DNA from: Syncephalis plumigaleata
Lineage: Eukaryota; Zoopagomycota; Zoopagomycetes; Zoopagales; Piptocephalidaceae
Length of the DNA stretch: 29,725 nucleotides
Direction: 5' to 3'
Assembly: GCA_025201365.1 (NCBI GenBank)
Contig: JAIXMF010000157.1
Span: 1 to 29,725 of the forward strand
The notes under the pieces are model-generated. The model made no database searches and was not told the origin of the DNA. It was given only the letters and a program-made list of their open reading frames with translations. Positions 8,555-19,611 of this stretch are shown here, in pieces; the first letter of the stretch is position 1, and every line of letters begins with the position of its first letter. The translations under genes and the position numbers were made by a program.

Positions 8555-9151
8555 ATGTTGGCTAACACTACACGTAGCATCGCTGTCATTATGACTCGCG
8601 TTGCTTCATTGGCATTGCTGCCCCTCCTCGTCATTACCATGATAAAGTCTTCCGTTGTATCGGTCGATGCGGTATTTCAGAACTACTTGATCGCCACCTT
8701 TAACAACTTTACCCTCCCCAGTGCTCAGCCGCCGATGCCTGGAGGTGAGGAGATGCCACCCATGCCAAATTGCTTGTACGCCCTGGGTCTAGGCGATCAT
8801 TATCCGATTGTCAACGATCAATGCGTGACGATACGCTGGCGTCCCGGACAAACGTGGAAGTTCGACCCCGAGATTACGGACGCTTATCAGCCGATTCGTG
8901 TTGGCAACAATTTCTGCTTCAGTATTGAAGATGCTGTCTACGGTGCCAATGCCATAGTTGTCGAGTGCTCGGGCGATTCCTCGCAAGTTCCAAACGAAGC
9001 GCAATGGCGTGTCGGCACGAACGGTTCCAACTACTGGTTCCGTAATTTGCGTACCGATCTTTGCCTACGTGGCCATGAGGACAAGGATGGGTTTAGCATT
9101 GAGGAATGCTCGGAGGATCCGTTCTTTATGTTTAAAGTGAAAACATTTTAA
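8555..9151 (+). CDS. Secreted beta-trefoil (ricin B-like) protein (198 aa)
   Basis: The N-terminus (about residues 13-38) is a strong signal peptide: MTRVASLALLPLLVITMIKS followed by a cleavable Ala-rich end. A proline-rich linker (PPMPGGEEMPPMPN) leads to about 125 residues with paired cysteines and a QWRV motif of the QxW type, typical of beta-trefoil carbohydrate-binding folds. Repeated blocks such as NNFCFSIEDAVYGANAIVVE, SNYWFRNLRTDLCLRG and the closing FSIEECSED match the pattern of trefoil lobes. It has no catalytic domain, so it would act as a stand-alone extracellular sugar-binding or structural protein. Two ATGs are possible (8555 and 8591); the second gives a tighter signal peptide. 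Single coding exon; stop TAA. Confidence 0.65.
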   Translation: MLANTTRSIAVIMTRVASLALLPLLVITMIKSSVVSVDAVFQNYLIATFNNFTLPSAQPPMPGGEEMPPMPNCLYALGLGDHYPIVNDQCVTIRWRPGQTWKFDPEITDAYQPIRVGNNFCFSIEDAVYGANAIVVECSGDSSQVPNEAQWRVGTNGSNYWFRNLRTDLCLRGHEDKDGFSIEECSEDPFFMFKVKTF

Positions 9152-9900
9152 TAGCGTCTAGAGTGGCATTTCTCTCGTATTCATTTTTTTTGTTGAATCG
9201 GCGAATGGTTTACACATCATTTCCTTGGCTTATTATTCCTAATATAAACATATACATAGTAATAGGTTAACGAATGTTCATTACGTGTACCACATGTCAA
9301 GTGATGATGGCTCATTTCTATCAACAAAAACGTATATACTCTAAGAGGTGAATATTCAGTATGAACTTATTTTTATTTAATTCTTAAGAAAGAATGTTTT
9401 CTACTGATATCTACTATGTGTATATTATTGCTATTATTATTATTATTCTATGTTTTAATCTTTCTAGAAATCATTTCTATAGTATCAATATACATATTAT
9501 ACTGATAATCTATCCATCTAAAGGAGGAGTGATGATCTGTGTTGCTATAGTGGTATGTTGCATAGTAATGCATGGATTCTCGTAGGGAAATAGGGAAAAT
9601 TAATGATCAAAAAATGATCTCCTTTAGCAACACCGAAATAATGATAAGGTTAATTGGTCAACGCCTCTTTTTTTAACAAGGATAATGGCGCAGAAAAGTG
9701 CGTCTAATAGAAATATAGTCAACTTGAGAGAATGCTGTATAGGATATAGTGACAACTAGCATGGTTATTGAAAAAGGGAAGGAAAAAGGAAGTTGCACGG
9801 ACAAACAGGTGTCTAGAAAGAAGTGGCGTCTAATATCAAATATATATATAAATATGGGCAGGGGAAGGAATAGTAAAGGACGACGGGATAACGGGCATAA

Positions 9901-9955
9901 ACACGCACACACACATATATATATATATGTATCTATATGTATAAATGTATAAATA
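9901..9955 (+). repeat. CA/TA dinucleotide microsatellite
   Basis: ACACAC followed by ATATATAT and degenerate TATGTATA units. Confidence 0.8.
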
Positions 9956-10020
9956 GTCAAGAGAATAAGAAAAGGAAGGCGAAATGGCCTACTAATGCGG
10001 GCGCGCTAATGGCGCATCTA

Positions 10021-10080
10021 GCAAATGAAGAAAGAACAGAAGAACGCAAGAACGCAAGAACAGAAGAAAGAAAGAAAGGA
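10021..10080 (+). repeat. Purine-rich GAA/CAAGAA tract
   Basis: Degenerate tandem units of AGAACGCA and GAAA. Confidence 0.7.
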
Positions 10081-10184
10081 GAAAATATTCGTGTATGTGT
10101 ATATGAGAATACAAAGAAAAATATACGTAAGTAATTAATGGATAGAATTAGTTATAATAAATATGGATTAATCGATAGTATAGG

Positions 10185-12555
10185 CTATTGCGAGGTTGAA
10201 TGATGATGACGTTCTAGATGACAGTTAAGCGCGTGCTTGCTAGCAAACTGACGCTTGCACTCTTCTACAGGACAAGAGAATGGACGTTCACCTAGATAAA
10301 TCGATAACAATGTTAATAAACTATCATTAAATGTTAGTGCTATATATGCAAACTTACCAGTATGTGTGCGTCGATGACGAGTCAATTGATCGGGTCGAGC
10401 AAATCGCTTGCCACATTGGAGCTCTGTACAAGCGAATGGTCGTTCACCTGTGTGGACGCGCATCTAAAGAAATATCGTTCATGAGTACATATGGTTCCAT
10501 TGTATTGTTACAGCATGGTATTTCTCCCCTCCCCTAATACTTACATGTTTTGTAAGGTTAGACGACTCTGAGAAACGCTTATTACAGCCGGGATATCGGC
10601 ACTCGTAGGGCTTCTCGCCTGTGTGCGTGCGAATATGAATGGTTAAGGCGGCAGCCACGGAGAATTCACGGGGACATCCCTCGACGGGACATTTGTAGGG
10701 ACGTTCGCCCGTGTGCGTGCGATGATGTTGTAGTAGGATGGATGCCTCGGAGAAGCATTTGCCACAGGTGGTGCAATGGAAGGGTTTATCGCCCGTGTGT
10801 GTTTGCACATGGCGAAGTGCTTTCTGACGTTGTTTGAACGGACGACCGGCACGCTCGCAATCCTTCCAGCAGCACACGTATTCGCGTCGACCCTTTCCAA
10901 CGTGGAATTGCGCGACATGTTCACGCAACGCGGCCATATCGGAGAATGTCTCGGTGCAGTCCTCCCAATGACATTGTAGTAGTGTGCCAGGCAGATGAGT
11001 GGACAGGACGTGTCCCTCCAAATCCGAACCATGAGCTGGTGAATCACAGCCGAGCCAACGGCAACGGGGTGGTGACGCGGTGGCACTACGATCCGTCTGA
11101 TGCAGTGTCAACAGGTGAAGTAGGATGTCACCGGCACTGGGCAGGGTGGCATTACAATCTTGCCATAGACAACGGTATACATCGGAATGGGGGCGAATAC
11201 CGCCAAGACCTTGCTTCTGCGACTGAGGCTGAGGCTGAGTCGTTTCGAATTTTGCCTGATGCGAGTTGTTGGATAGCTGCGCGAAATCCGATAGGTTAGC
11301 GGTGCCAACGACATGATCAGGTGAGTTTGGCATCTGCGTCATATTATCGGATGACGCCTGTACACCAAATGTATTCGCGTTGAATGACACCAATGGCATG
11401 GGTGTAGGCATTGCCAATGAGGCCGGGATATGTGTCGCGGTGGAACCGGAAGACATACTCGATGACGCATACATGGCGTTGGTGCTATTGGCTTGCGTAC
11501 TGTTCATGGCCAGAGCCGCCACCGCTGCCAAATGTTCATACGGATTCGAAGTGGTAGCCGGTGAGATTCGCTGCGATTGATGCGACAACGAAGTTAATCC
11601 GTAAAAATCGGTGGTAGCCTGTGAGTGTGGCGATGACGCGACATTCGATTGGAACACAGGTGATCGTGTCTGCAAGTGTGATTGAGCACCATATGATGAC
11701 AGGAGACTACTAGGCGGTGATGCCGCTAGAGGTGGTGTACCAGCTTCAACATTACTATTAGCGGTGCTGGTACTGGTATTAGTATGGGTAAGTTGTAAAG
11801 GCCAGTTAAGCATCATGGGCAGTTCATCCAATCGATCAGCATGGCCACCTATCGTGTTGCCAACATTCCAGCTAGTTGTCGATGCACTTTTAACCATACC
11901 CAAATGTCCCCCGGGACATTCAGTGGGACAGGGTGAGCCGGATAGACCACGTTGCGGACAATCGGGCGGGCAGCTATCCGAACGATCACGAGTGTTAAGA
12001 GATAATGACTGCACCCGTTGCGGCATTTGGTGGTTGACAACGGGAAATACGTGGAATCCCATAGATCGATGATGTTCACTATTGTCGATAGATCGCATTT
12101 GATTGTACAAATGAGATGATTCAAACGCGTAATTCGATGGCATATTAGCAGTATTGGTGGCAACTGCGGCAGCAGCAGCGGCAGCAGCAGAAATGTTCGA
12201 AGTTGGCGATGTCATTGTAGCAATTCCCGGATGTGCTTGTACGTGGCTATCGGATATTTGACATTCGTAACAGCTAGCGGATGCGTTAACTAGTTGAATA
12301 ACAAAGTGAAACGATAAATAGATGTTAGTAATTGGAATAATTGACATAATAATGTATACACTTACCATGCGAGACACCATTGTTAAAATGATTAGACAAC
12401 GCGACGTGATGAGGTACTTGGATCGTTGAATCCCAGGAATTGATATTGGATGAAGCTGCCATCGTGGCCAGCTTATTATGCGGGTCCTCCGACATTATCG
12501 CAGAATTAATGCTAATACCAACGGGCCCAAAGGTTGAAGTGGCGGCAAACGACAT
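10185..12555 (-). CDS. Zinc-responsive transcription factor, Zap1/ZafA-like, nine C2H2 fingers (715 aa)
   Basis: Exons: 12555-12366, 12289-10545, 10463-10358 and 10291-10185, all in phase, stop TAG. The long N-terminal half is rich in Ser, Asn, Pro and Gln with an Ala run (about residues 98-110), as in activation regions. Fingers run from about residue 434 to the end. The first four are of the CxWxxC type (CLWQDC, CHWEDC, CCWKDC) that in yeast Zap1 includes zinc-sensing fingers. Later fingers carry family hallmarks: [51 protein letters not shown] and [14 protein letters not shown]. These set the Zap1/ZafA group apart from other C2H2 proteins and fit a nuclear activator of zinc-uptake genes. 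An extra finger ([20 protein letters not shown]...) follows the one that usually closes the array. Introns 2 and 3 sit between or within finger linkers. The H-M-R-V-H linker forms only after splicing. Confidence 0.9.
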
Positions 12556-14340
12556 GAGTGTAGTTGACAATAGTCGAACGTTTAGCTAAGCAGTACCAAT
12601 AATTGTTATCGCTACTGTTTTTCTCGATGAATGGCAAAGTGGTATGTAGATATAAGTGGATGTATATATTTCTTGGAATAACAACGCGTTCCCTACTATG
12701 AATTGCAAATATTGACGAATTAAATGAGAGAATGCCGAATGACCAAAAAAAGCCTCCTGGCGAGCACGTCGTTTTCTACACTTGACGCGTGTTTGTCCGC
12801 TTGCTTATTACAGTATTTGTAAAAGTAGAATGAGTGAGGTCGTATAAGCACTTTTCTACGTATATGTTGTTAGGTGCTGCTGCAAGAAAAAAAATAAAGA
12901 TGCTGAATGGGAATGTTTGAAATAGTTTGATACTACCAAACTCGGAAATATCGGTTTGAACGAGAAGACAGTTTATCTGTGTGCCTCTCTGCGTGTCTCT
13001 GCGTGCTTGGTGTGCGTGTGGTGTGTAGTGCTTGTAACCGATTAAGGGTGCGATCGACTTTTGGAGATATACGGCATGAAGAGAAGCAGGTGCGCGTAAT
13101 TGCCCTATTATATCTTTGATTCAGAAAAGGGTCGCGATTGAAAAGCTCAACGCCCACGGTAGATGTTTCTATAAATACGAAACAACGTTTAATTAGTGGT
13201 TAGTTAATTGGTTGAAAGTTGCCTAAAACCAGGTGTAAGAGGTTTGATATGCGGGGCGTAAGAATGAAGGCGAAGCGTGTATTCGATGAACTTGTAATGT
13301 CACGCTTTCCCCAATTCAAGGATATCAAGTAATTGGGTATGCCTTATATGCGGGAATAAAACCGTGAAATCCGGTTAACAATTTCTGCGACAATGGTGTG
13401 GCGAGTAATGTAATTGGGTAGGTAATATCCAACAAAAGGCAATGACAAATAGAGGCCGTTTCAGTTGCAATGGTAACCGATGTAGTTTGCGAACAATGTT
13501 GGCAAATAAATGATGGACGATGAAATCTAAGAGCGAGCGAGTGAAACATCGTGACAACAACATCGATAAGTTAGTAGCGATTTATACAAGTGTTCGATGT
13601 AGACCTACCAGATTAAGATAGAATCAACGGGGTTTTACAGCAAGATAACCTAGTTTGTATTTGCCATTCAATTATCAAGGATACAACTGCGAATATGATC
13701 GTTTAAACTCGATAAAATGATGACTATTGTAGTGGCAGCTGATAATAATGACGGGGATAATAATGATGGTGGTAGTAACGATGGTGGTGGTAGTAATTAA
13801 TCAATTGGATCAGTGATTTACGAGAATGATTACTATGATTGTAACAATGGTTAACAGTGATTCCTAGCAGATGTAGATATCTGTAACATACGCTTGTAAA
13901 TACGACTTGATCAAGTAGATGAACCTTGGTCAACGGAGTTTAACGAAAGCTTTCGAGGTGACAAGTATGGTTTAATGTTAAAACAGGGGCGGTTACAAAC
14001 GATAGCGTTAGTAATAACTTGGACCATTCATGTAGCAGTAGTCCAGAAAGAAAGAAAGCGAAAAAGGAAGGGAGGAGGAGGGAGAGCGGGAGAGAGAGCG
14101 AGAGCGAATAAGCAAGTAAGCTGATATGACAAATTCTTAGAATAATCAAGGCAAAGCACGGAAGTAACAAAAAAAGGATGGATATGGAATAAATTTGGGA
14201 GATGGCGATTCAACGGTGTTTATTAGGAATGCCTTATAGGCAAGCGAACCATCTTCCAGGATAGAAATATATATATACATTACTGAGATAGTAGCGGTCT
14301 ATCCACGTGTATATGTATCACCGTAAAAGTAAAGGTAATA
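12556..14340. other. Long upstream region of the Zap1-like gene
   Basis: About 1.8 kb without a supported gene. It includes GTGT-rich sequence near 13005-13030, GGT/AAT triplet runs at 13745-13800 and a purine-only tract at about 14040-14108. It may hold the promoter and leader of the zinc-finger gene and the 3' end of the cyclin-like candidate. Reading frames here are short and lack motifs. Confidence 0.5.
14040..14108 (+). repeat. Polypurine tract (GAAA/GGAG/GAGA)
   Basis: Almost pure purine strand of about 65 bases. Confidence 0.75.
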
Positions 14341-15194
14341 TCACATATTCGGCATTAAATTAGGACAAAGGCTAGCTCTATCACGAGTTGATATCTCGCG
14401 CGATATACTTGATGTCAATATGACAACAACGATAATGCCAGTGATACCAATAAGCATGGTAATTATCCGAGGAAGTAAATGTTGTATGATTGTTTCTAAT
14501 GGAATTATACTTGCCAATGATATGGCAGATAGAATGAACTTTGATGTAACACATTGCCAAGAATAAACAAGTAAATTGCTGAATACTGGCCGGTAAGTGT
14601 GGTACGACGCGTCAAAGTTTTCTCATTGCCCGTGGCCCGGAATGGTGCGGATGTTAGGCAGCCGACTTCACTCCACTGCCTCACCTTCCCCAAGAAGTTG
14701 CTACCTAATGTTTCCTTTTACCACGCGATCAGCATAAGCGCGCATGCCAGACAGCTGGTGGAACAAACGGCGTAGCATAATGACATTTTGTACAAGGCAC
14801 ACACTAGTGACTGCTTTACGACGGTAAAGGCGAGTAAGAAAATTGTGGAAGTTCATTAGACGAAAGAGCAAATATACGAACACGTAGTCAAGGCACAAGG
14901 AAAAACAGCCTACAAATCCATGGAAGGGCAGGGAAGGAGGAATGAAGGGAGAGGGGTAAGCAAGCAAGTATGAGAATTGCCAATAGAGGAGAAAATTGAT
15001 AACCGGATTAGATGTCGCATTGTATCACCGGATTGGATTACACCTCCATGAAGATAATTGTTTAATAATTGGGGAGTGCTTGTCACGTCGAAGCAGATAT
15101 CAGCGTGTGTCATTGGCTTGAACACTCCTTCGGCCGTATTATCCATATTCGTATTTTCTGCATGAACTGTAATGTTATGGCATGTTGTTAACAT
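14341..15194 (-). CDS. Candidate cyclin-like protein with C-terminal TM segment, four exons (198 aa)
   Basis: Proposed exons: 15194-15044, 14909-14722, 14675-14587 and 14509-14341. All phases fit and the stop is TGA. The middle reads NFHNFLTRLYRRKAVTSVCL, then LVQNVIMLRRLFHQL, and after the 46-nt intron ADRVWSEVGCLTSAPFR and EKTLTRRTTLTG. This follows the helix pattern of Pho80/PCL-type cyclin boxes (F-x-x-x-L-x-R ... L-x-R-L ... R-V ... W/L-x-G). Exon 4 contains a strong hydrophobic segment (ITMLIGITGIIVVVILTSSI) and a short tail. Membrane-anchored cyclin-box proteins are known (animal CNPPD1), but a relationship is only a guess. Donor 1 (GTGTAA) is non-optimal and the start could be Met17 (15146). 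The intron before exon 2 has a clear polypyrimidine tract. Confidence 0.4.
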
Positions 15195-16096
15195 CTGTCA
15201 TCATAGCAACAATACCTGATTGCGGCTGGTAAATGTCGTTACTATTGCTACTGCTGGTGCTGCACGTGTGTGCGAGAAGGTACTTCATATTCGAAAATAT
15301 ACATTCAAGCATGTAAGATAACCTATTTCAGATGCTATAACAAGACGGAAAATGAGGCATGCTAGTTAGGCAAGGAAAAGTCGAGTTATCGCTTCGATGG
15401 AAGAATGACTTTGATCATTGGAATTATGCCAAGATGAATAAAATAGAAGGTAGGATTGTCGTACGATAAATAATAATCGGCTACATGTGTTATTACTAGT
15501 GGTTACTCATTAGTTACCTAGTATTTGGTGTTAAGAACTCTGAATTACACATATATGAACCTATATATACATGTATGTATAAACATCTACCTAGCTTGCT
15601 GCCTATTTACGGCTCACATTTCATTATTAGCATTCGCATTTCTACGCTGCACTAATATGAATATCTCATTTCACGTGAATATAAAACAAAAAACAACATG
15701 GCCAACATGCATTTGTGGTAATATTGCATATCTCCCTCTCCCTCGCTCTCCCCCACACTCCCTCTCCTTCTATCGTTTTGCTTGTTGTATCAGTATGCAT
15801 TTTAATTAATGGCACATCTGAAGCGATGCCAGATACAGCAGCTGCCATGCGGACTAGATAAAATGGTATAGAAAAAACCGACAACACGTGGTAATTAGGA
15901 AACATCACGGTTTGAAACGTTGTCAGCAAGGATAAAACATAAACTTATCCACCTCTCCCGGAGGAGAAGGAATAAGGAAGGAATAGCCACACATTAGACT
16001 GAAATTGACTTTTTGGTGTATACGTCTGTGTTTGTGAGGAGGGGGGAAGGGGAGGTATATTCAATGCGTAGATAGTCTAGTAACCTTTAGATTGTG

Positions 16097-16119
16097 TTAC
16101 CAATGAAATACATTGGTAA
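16097..16119 (+). other. Perfect 9-bp inverted repeat
   Basis: TTACCAATG (16097-16105), loop AAATA, CATTGGTAA (16111-16119). It lies about 280 bp downstream of the P450 stop codon. Confidence 0.7.
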
Positions 16120-16316
16120 TCCGTTAACCGTTTAGTCTAAACACCATTATCGTTACTTGTTTCCATTCGGAACGTGGTCATATTAGAAGCCGACACATTC
16201 GCTTTTACATCATGACTAAAAGCAGCTGCTACAAAGACCAAAACGGATATTGTTTGATGTGTATGTATGTTTTTATCATCAGGTGATGATGATATATGAA
16301 AACATTTATTATTATA

Positions 16317-16396
16317 GCAGCAGTTATTGTTGTTGTTGCTAATAATAGCTGTTGCTATAATTATTATTAGTGCTATTGTTGTTATTATTGTGGTCA
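16317..16396 (+). repeat. GTT/AAT trinucleotide tract
   Basis: Interrupted GTT, AAT and ATT units just downstream of the P450 stop; they produce an Asn/Ile-rich spurious frame. Confidence 0.7.
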
Positions 16397-16399
16397 TTT

Positions 16400-18789
16400 C
16401 TATATTGGTCTTGGTGTGGCCTTGACCATGAATTTCTCGGCACGCGGCCTCAAGGTAAACTGCATAATTGGTGTCATATCGACTTCAGCACCTTTTGGCA
16501 CGCAGAAATCGAAACGTCGGATCAACATGGCGAGTACCAATCGTAATTCAACCCATGCAAGACTAATTGTAATATGAATAATGATCATAATGGTTATCTT
16601 TCTGTCTTATTCTTCCTTTTTTGGTTACGTAAATAATACTTACGTGCGACCAATACACGCGCGTGAACCTAGGGAGAATCCAAAGAACATCTGATGCATC
16701 AAAGCCAGTTGTTCCGGACTTGAATCCAGCCAGCGATTAGGCCGGAATTCTTCCACATCCGGTCCGAAAACGTGCTCCATTCGATGAACGACATAGGTAA
16801 TTGGATATACGACATACTAAAGTGGAAGTCGCAAATCACAGGTTAGTGGAAATCACTCTCATCAGGCTAGTTGCCATTTGTTGGCTTACCTTTTCCGGGA
16901 TATGATGCCCGCAAATAGTCGCACCACCAGGTGGCATTTGCTTCGGATAGCCACTGGCTGGCACCGGTAATATACGCATCGACTCGTGTAGAACAGCGTT
17001 CAAATAGGTAAGATTCTTCACTTGACTATGAGTTATATCGGCATTACGATCGGGTAATGCATTGCACACCTCTTCCACGAGTAGTTGGTAGGTGTCTGGA
17101 TTTTGCAATAGCAAGTGGAGTGTCCTACAATAGGTTATATTCGAGCACGAGTAATTGTAATAAGTATCATGGTAATTAACTAAAAATAACAATAATAATA
17201 ATAAGAACTTACCAGGTGATTGTTAGTGCTACCGTCTCTGTACCTGCTACACTGTTTATGGAATGGAACGCATGGTTAATGATTACTTATTTGTCGACTA
17301 ACACGTATTCATCGATAGCTTACAGTTGAATAATGGATTCCGCAATTATCTGGTCTTCTGGTAGTCGTTCGTCAGTTTCGGGATCCTCCGCCATGATAAG
17401 ATTATACAATATACTTTTCCGTGACTCGTCTTGACCCGATGATTCCGCCTTCTCCTTGCATTTCCGTACTGCATTTTTAGCAAACTAATGTAATCGACTT
17501 GTTAGAATAGTCGCTAAGCATCGATATACATTATTGATTATTACCTCGAATAGTTTCTTTTCAGAATCAAAGAAACTAGGGAATAGCCAACGATTGCAAA
17601 ATGGCCCCAAAACAAATCGCTAATGAACGAGACGGTTATCAATGGTTGGTGAAATACGATTGAAGAGCATGCTTAGCTACTTACCAGCATGCCCAAGGCT
17701 GGCAACTTGCGTAGCCATTCTATAAGCGGGTGAAGTGATTCCCCAGGTTTTGCCAGCAACATATCGAATGATGTATCGAATGCAATCTCGCCAATAATGT
17801 CCTATACACACACACACACGGTAATCAAATCCACACAAGTATAATAAATATCAATGTTAACAATGACGCTAATCTAGGGCACGTGTTAATTACCAGTGTC
17901 ATATAACTTAAATACTGCAATATGTCAAAGGTATCTTCTGACGCGGCATACTGCTCAATCCTATTTGCTAGTCTTTTTATGCCAGTCTCGTAAATGATCG
18001 GTTCCAGGCTATTGATGGAAGCTGTCGAGAAGGTAGGGCCAATGACACGTATCTAGTATTGCGTTATTCGCCAATTATGAGCTAACAATCATCATGGTGT
18101 ATAGTTATTTCACGAGGATACACGTACTAATTTCTTATGAAATTCAACATCACTAAATAACAGGCAGGATGACGCGGTAGGCAATCGTGTTCATTAGTAT
18201 GATTGTAACATTCACTCATTATACTTTCAACTTACCGTGTTGAAAGGATGTTATCCTGATAAAACTCCAGCGTTTGATAGTGATCCGCCTTACGGAATCT
18301 ATTGGAGCTGAAGAGCAGTTTAATGGCCTCTACATCGGCCACCACCACCGAATCGGAGTCTAGTTCGTTCGTTCGTTCGTTCGTTCGTTTGTTCAATTAA
18401 TTAATAACCATTCATGGTAAGCACGATGTTACTTCCGCTGATAACCTTATTCGTAGTCTACTTACCAAGACGAGATATGGGGCCATATTTATGATATTGC
18501 CTAAGGAAACGCTGTGCCGCATCCTTACTCACAATACCAACGACAAGGTCGAACTTTCGCTGTAAGAAAAGCCAAGGCCCTGGTATTTTGGCCAATGGTG
18601 ATAAAATATCGTTTTGAAGTATCTACGCACGATATCGTCATCATAACAAAACAACAATCAAAGTCAGAGTGGCTCCTTACCCGTTTGCTATTTACACTAT
18701 ACACATACCTTAATTATGAACCAACCGGCCAATACGGTACTAATTGTTGGCCATTCCAATAGTAATGAAGCGACGCTACTAACTGTCAT
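16400..18789 (-). CDS. Cytochrome P450 monooxygenase, twelve exons, 502 aa
   Basis: Exons: 18789-18709, 18622-18466, 18359-18236, 18152-18128, 18052-17894, 17801-17685, 17619-17545, 17484-17324, 17251-17213, 17124-16890, 16816-16644 and 16562-16400. The phases fit throughout and the length is typical. The N-terminus has a hydrophobic anchor (TISTVLAGWFIIK) and the PPGP-like LAKIPGPW, fitting the ER membrane. The I-helix oxygen-binding motif is AGTET (about residue 303). The K-helix ExxR is HESMR. The PERF-type motif is EEFRPNRW. The haem loop is FGFSLGSRACIG, with Cys about 445 as the iron ligand. It resembles fungal CYPs of mixed lipid or xenobiotic type; the substrate cannot be told. Exon 4 is a 25-nt microexon. 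Introns carry (GTTC)n and (CA)n microsatellites next to acceptor sites. Confidence 0.93.
17807..17819 (+). repeat. (CA)n in P450 intron
   Basis: Short CA run beside the acceptor of exon 6 (GT run on the coding strand). Confidence 0.8.
18363..18394 (+). repeat. (GTTC) tetranucleotide microsatellite
   Basis: Six GTTC units, GTTT, then GTTC. It lies inside P450 intron 2, directly next to the acceptor. Confidence 0.9.
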
Positions 18790-19611
18790 GTTTGAGTAAA
18801 GTGAAAATATAGGGAAATATAAGAGAGGGAGAATAGCAATGAGATGACTTGTGGTCAACGTAACTTTGAGTACATATATACGCAAGACAATGAAGCACCA
18901 TATTGATGGCCTATGGTCTATATCCTGTTTTGTTCGTGCACATGCGTGCAAATACTAGTATTTTCATTCAATCGTGCTTGCTAGCGTGCAGCTTGCTTTC
19001 CACGCGCAATTGATGTGATCCTAATCGTCACATGCATGTGAAGCTTGGCGATGTATATTATTGATCCTGGTGTCTAGATTGATGTGTCACTACCGCCTTG
19101 TATATCCGGTGTAAACAATACACACCCTAGTAGCGCGAGGTAAGAGCATGAATAAACGGACTGTCTGTTGTCAACTAGTGTCGACTGGGCCATCTTCAAT
19201 AGAAAAGGGAAATATCATCGTTGATCTCATTGTCTAGTAGTTGTTTCGCCATTCCAGCCTTAATACTAATAGCCTACTTGCCAACCTGACATTGGACAGA
19301 CAACCATCAGAGGAAGTCGCGTCAATGTGTCGTGTAGAGCAGTGCTAGCGAGAGAGAAAAAAAGAACTTTTTTTCAAATTGATTAATTTATTGAGCGAAC
19401 GAACGAACGAACGAACGAACGAGCAATCAATCAAGCGAACGAGCAGAATTATTGATACAAATATATACACATAACCAAAATTGTTTAATCTTCCTCTTGT
19501 TTCTCATTTATCGTTTCTTTTTTTTCTGGAAAGCAAGTCTTGTAACAAGGAATACATATATTATTGTTCATTCATTGTAGTGTTACATCCTGCATCGTGA
19601 TATTATACGTG
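18790..19611. other. Divergent promoter region between P450 and RhoGEF
   Basis: No gene supported. Contains a (GAAC)6 microsatellite and T-rich tracts (about 19366-19376 and 19517-19527). Confidence 0.55.
19397..19420 (+). repeat. (GAAC)6 tetranucleotide microsatellite
   Basis: Six exact GAAC units, the inverted complement of the (GTTC)6 tract about 1 kb away in the P450 intron. Confidence 0.9.

Larger units (their letters stand above)
9152..10184. other. Spacer with low-complexity tracts
   Basis: AT-rich 3' flank, then a CA/TA tract (9901-9955) and a purine-rich GAA/AAG tract (10021-10080). The reading frames here are products of the repeats. No gene supported. Confidence 0.6.
15195..16399. 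other. Spacer between cyclin-like candidate and P450
   Basis: No supported gene. Holds a pyrimidine-rich tract (15729-15769), a perfect 9-bp hairpin (16097-16119) and AAT/GTT triplet repeats (16317-16396). A 37-codon frame at 15359-15472 has coding-like composition but no context. Confidence 0.5.

Noticed and set aside
10643-12163. Several long frames on both strands inside the zinc-finger gene
   Set aside because: They are shadows of the zinc-finger coding exon in other frames.
15359-15472. 37-codon frame with coding-like composition (KVELSLRWKNDFDHWNYAKM)
   Set aside because: Too short, with no consistent neighbouring exon found; left as unassigned spacer.
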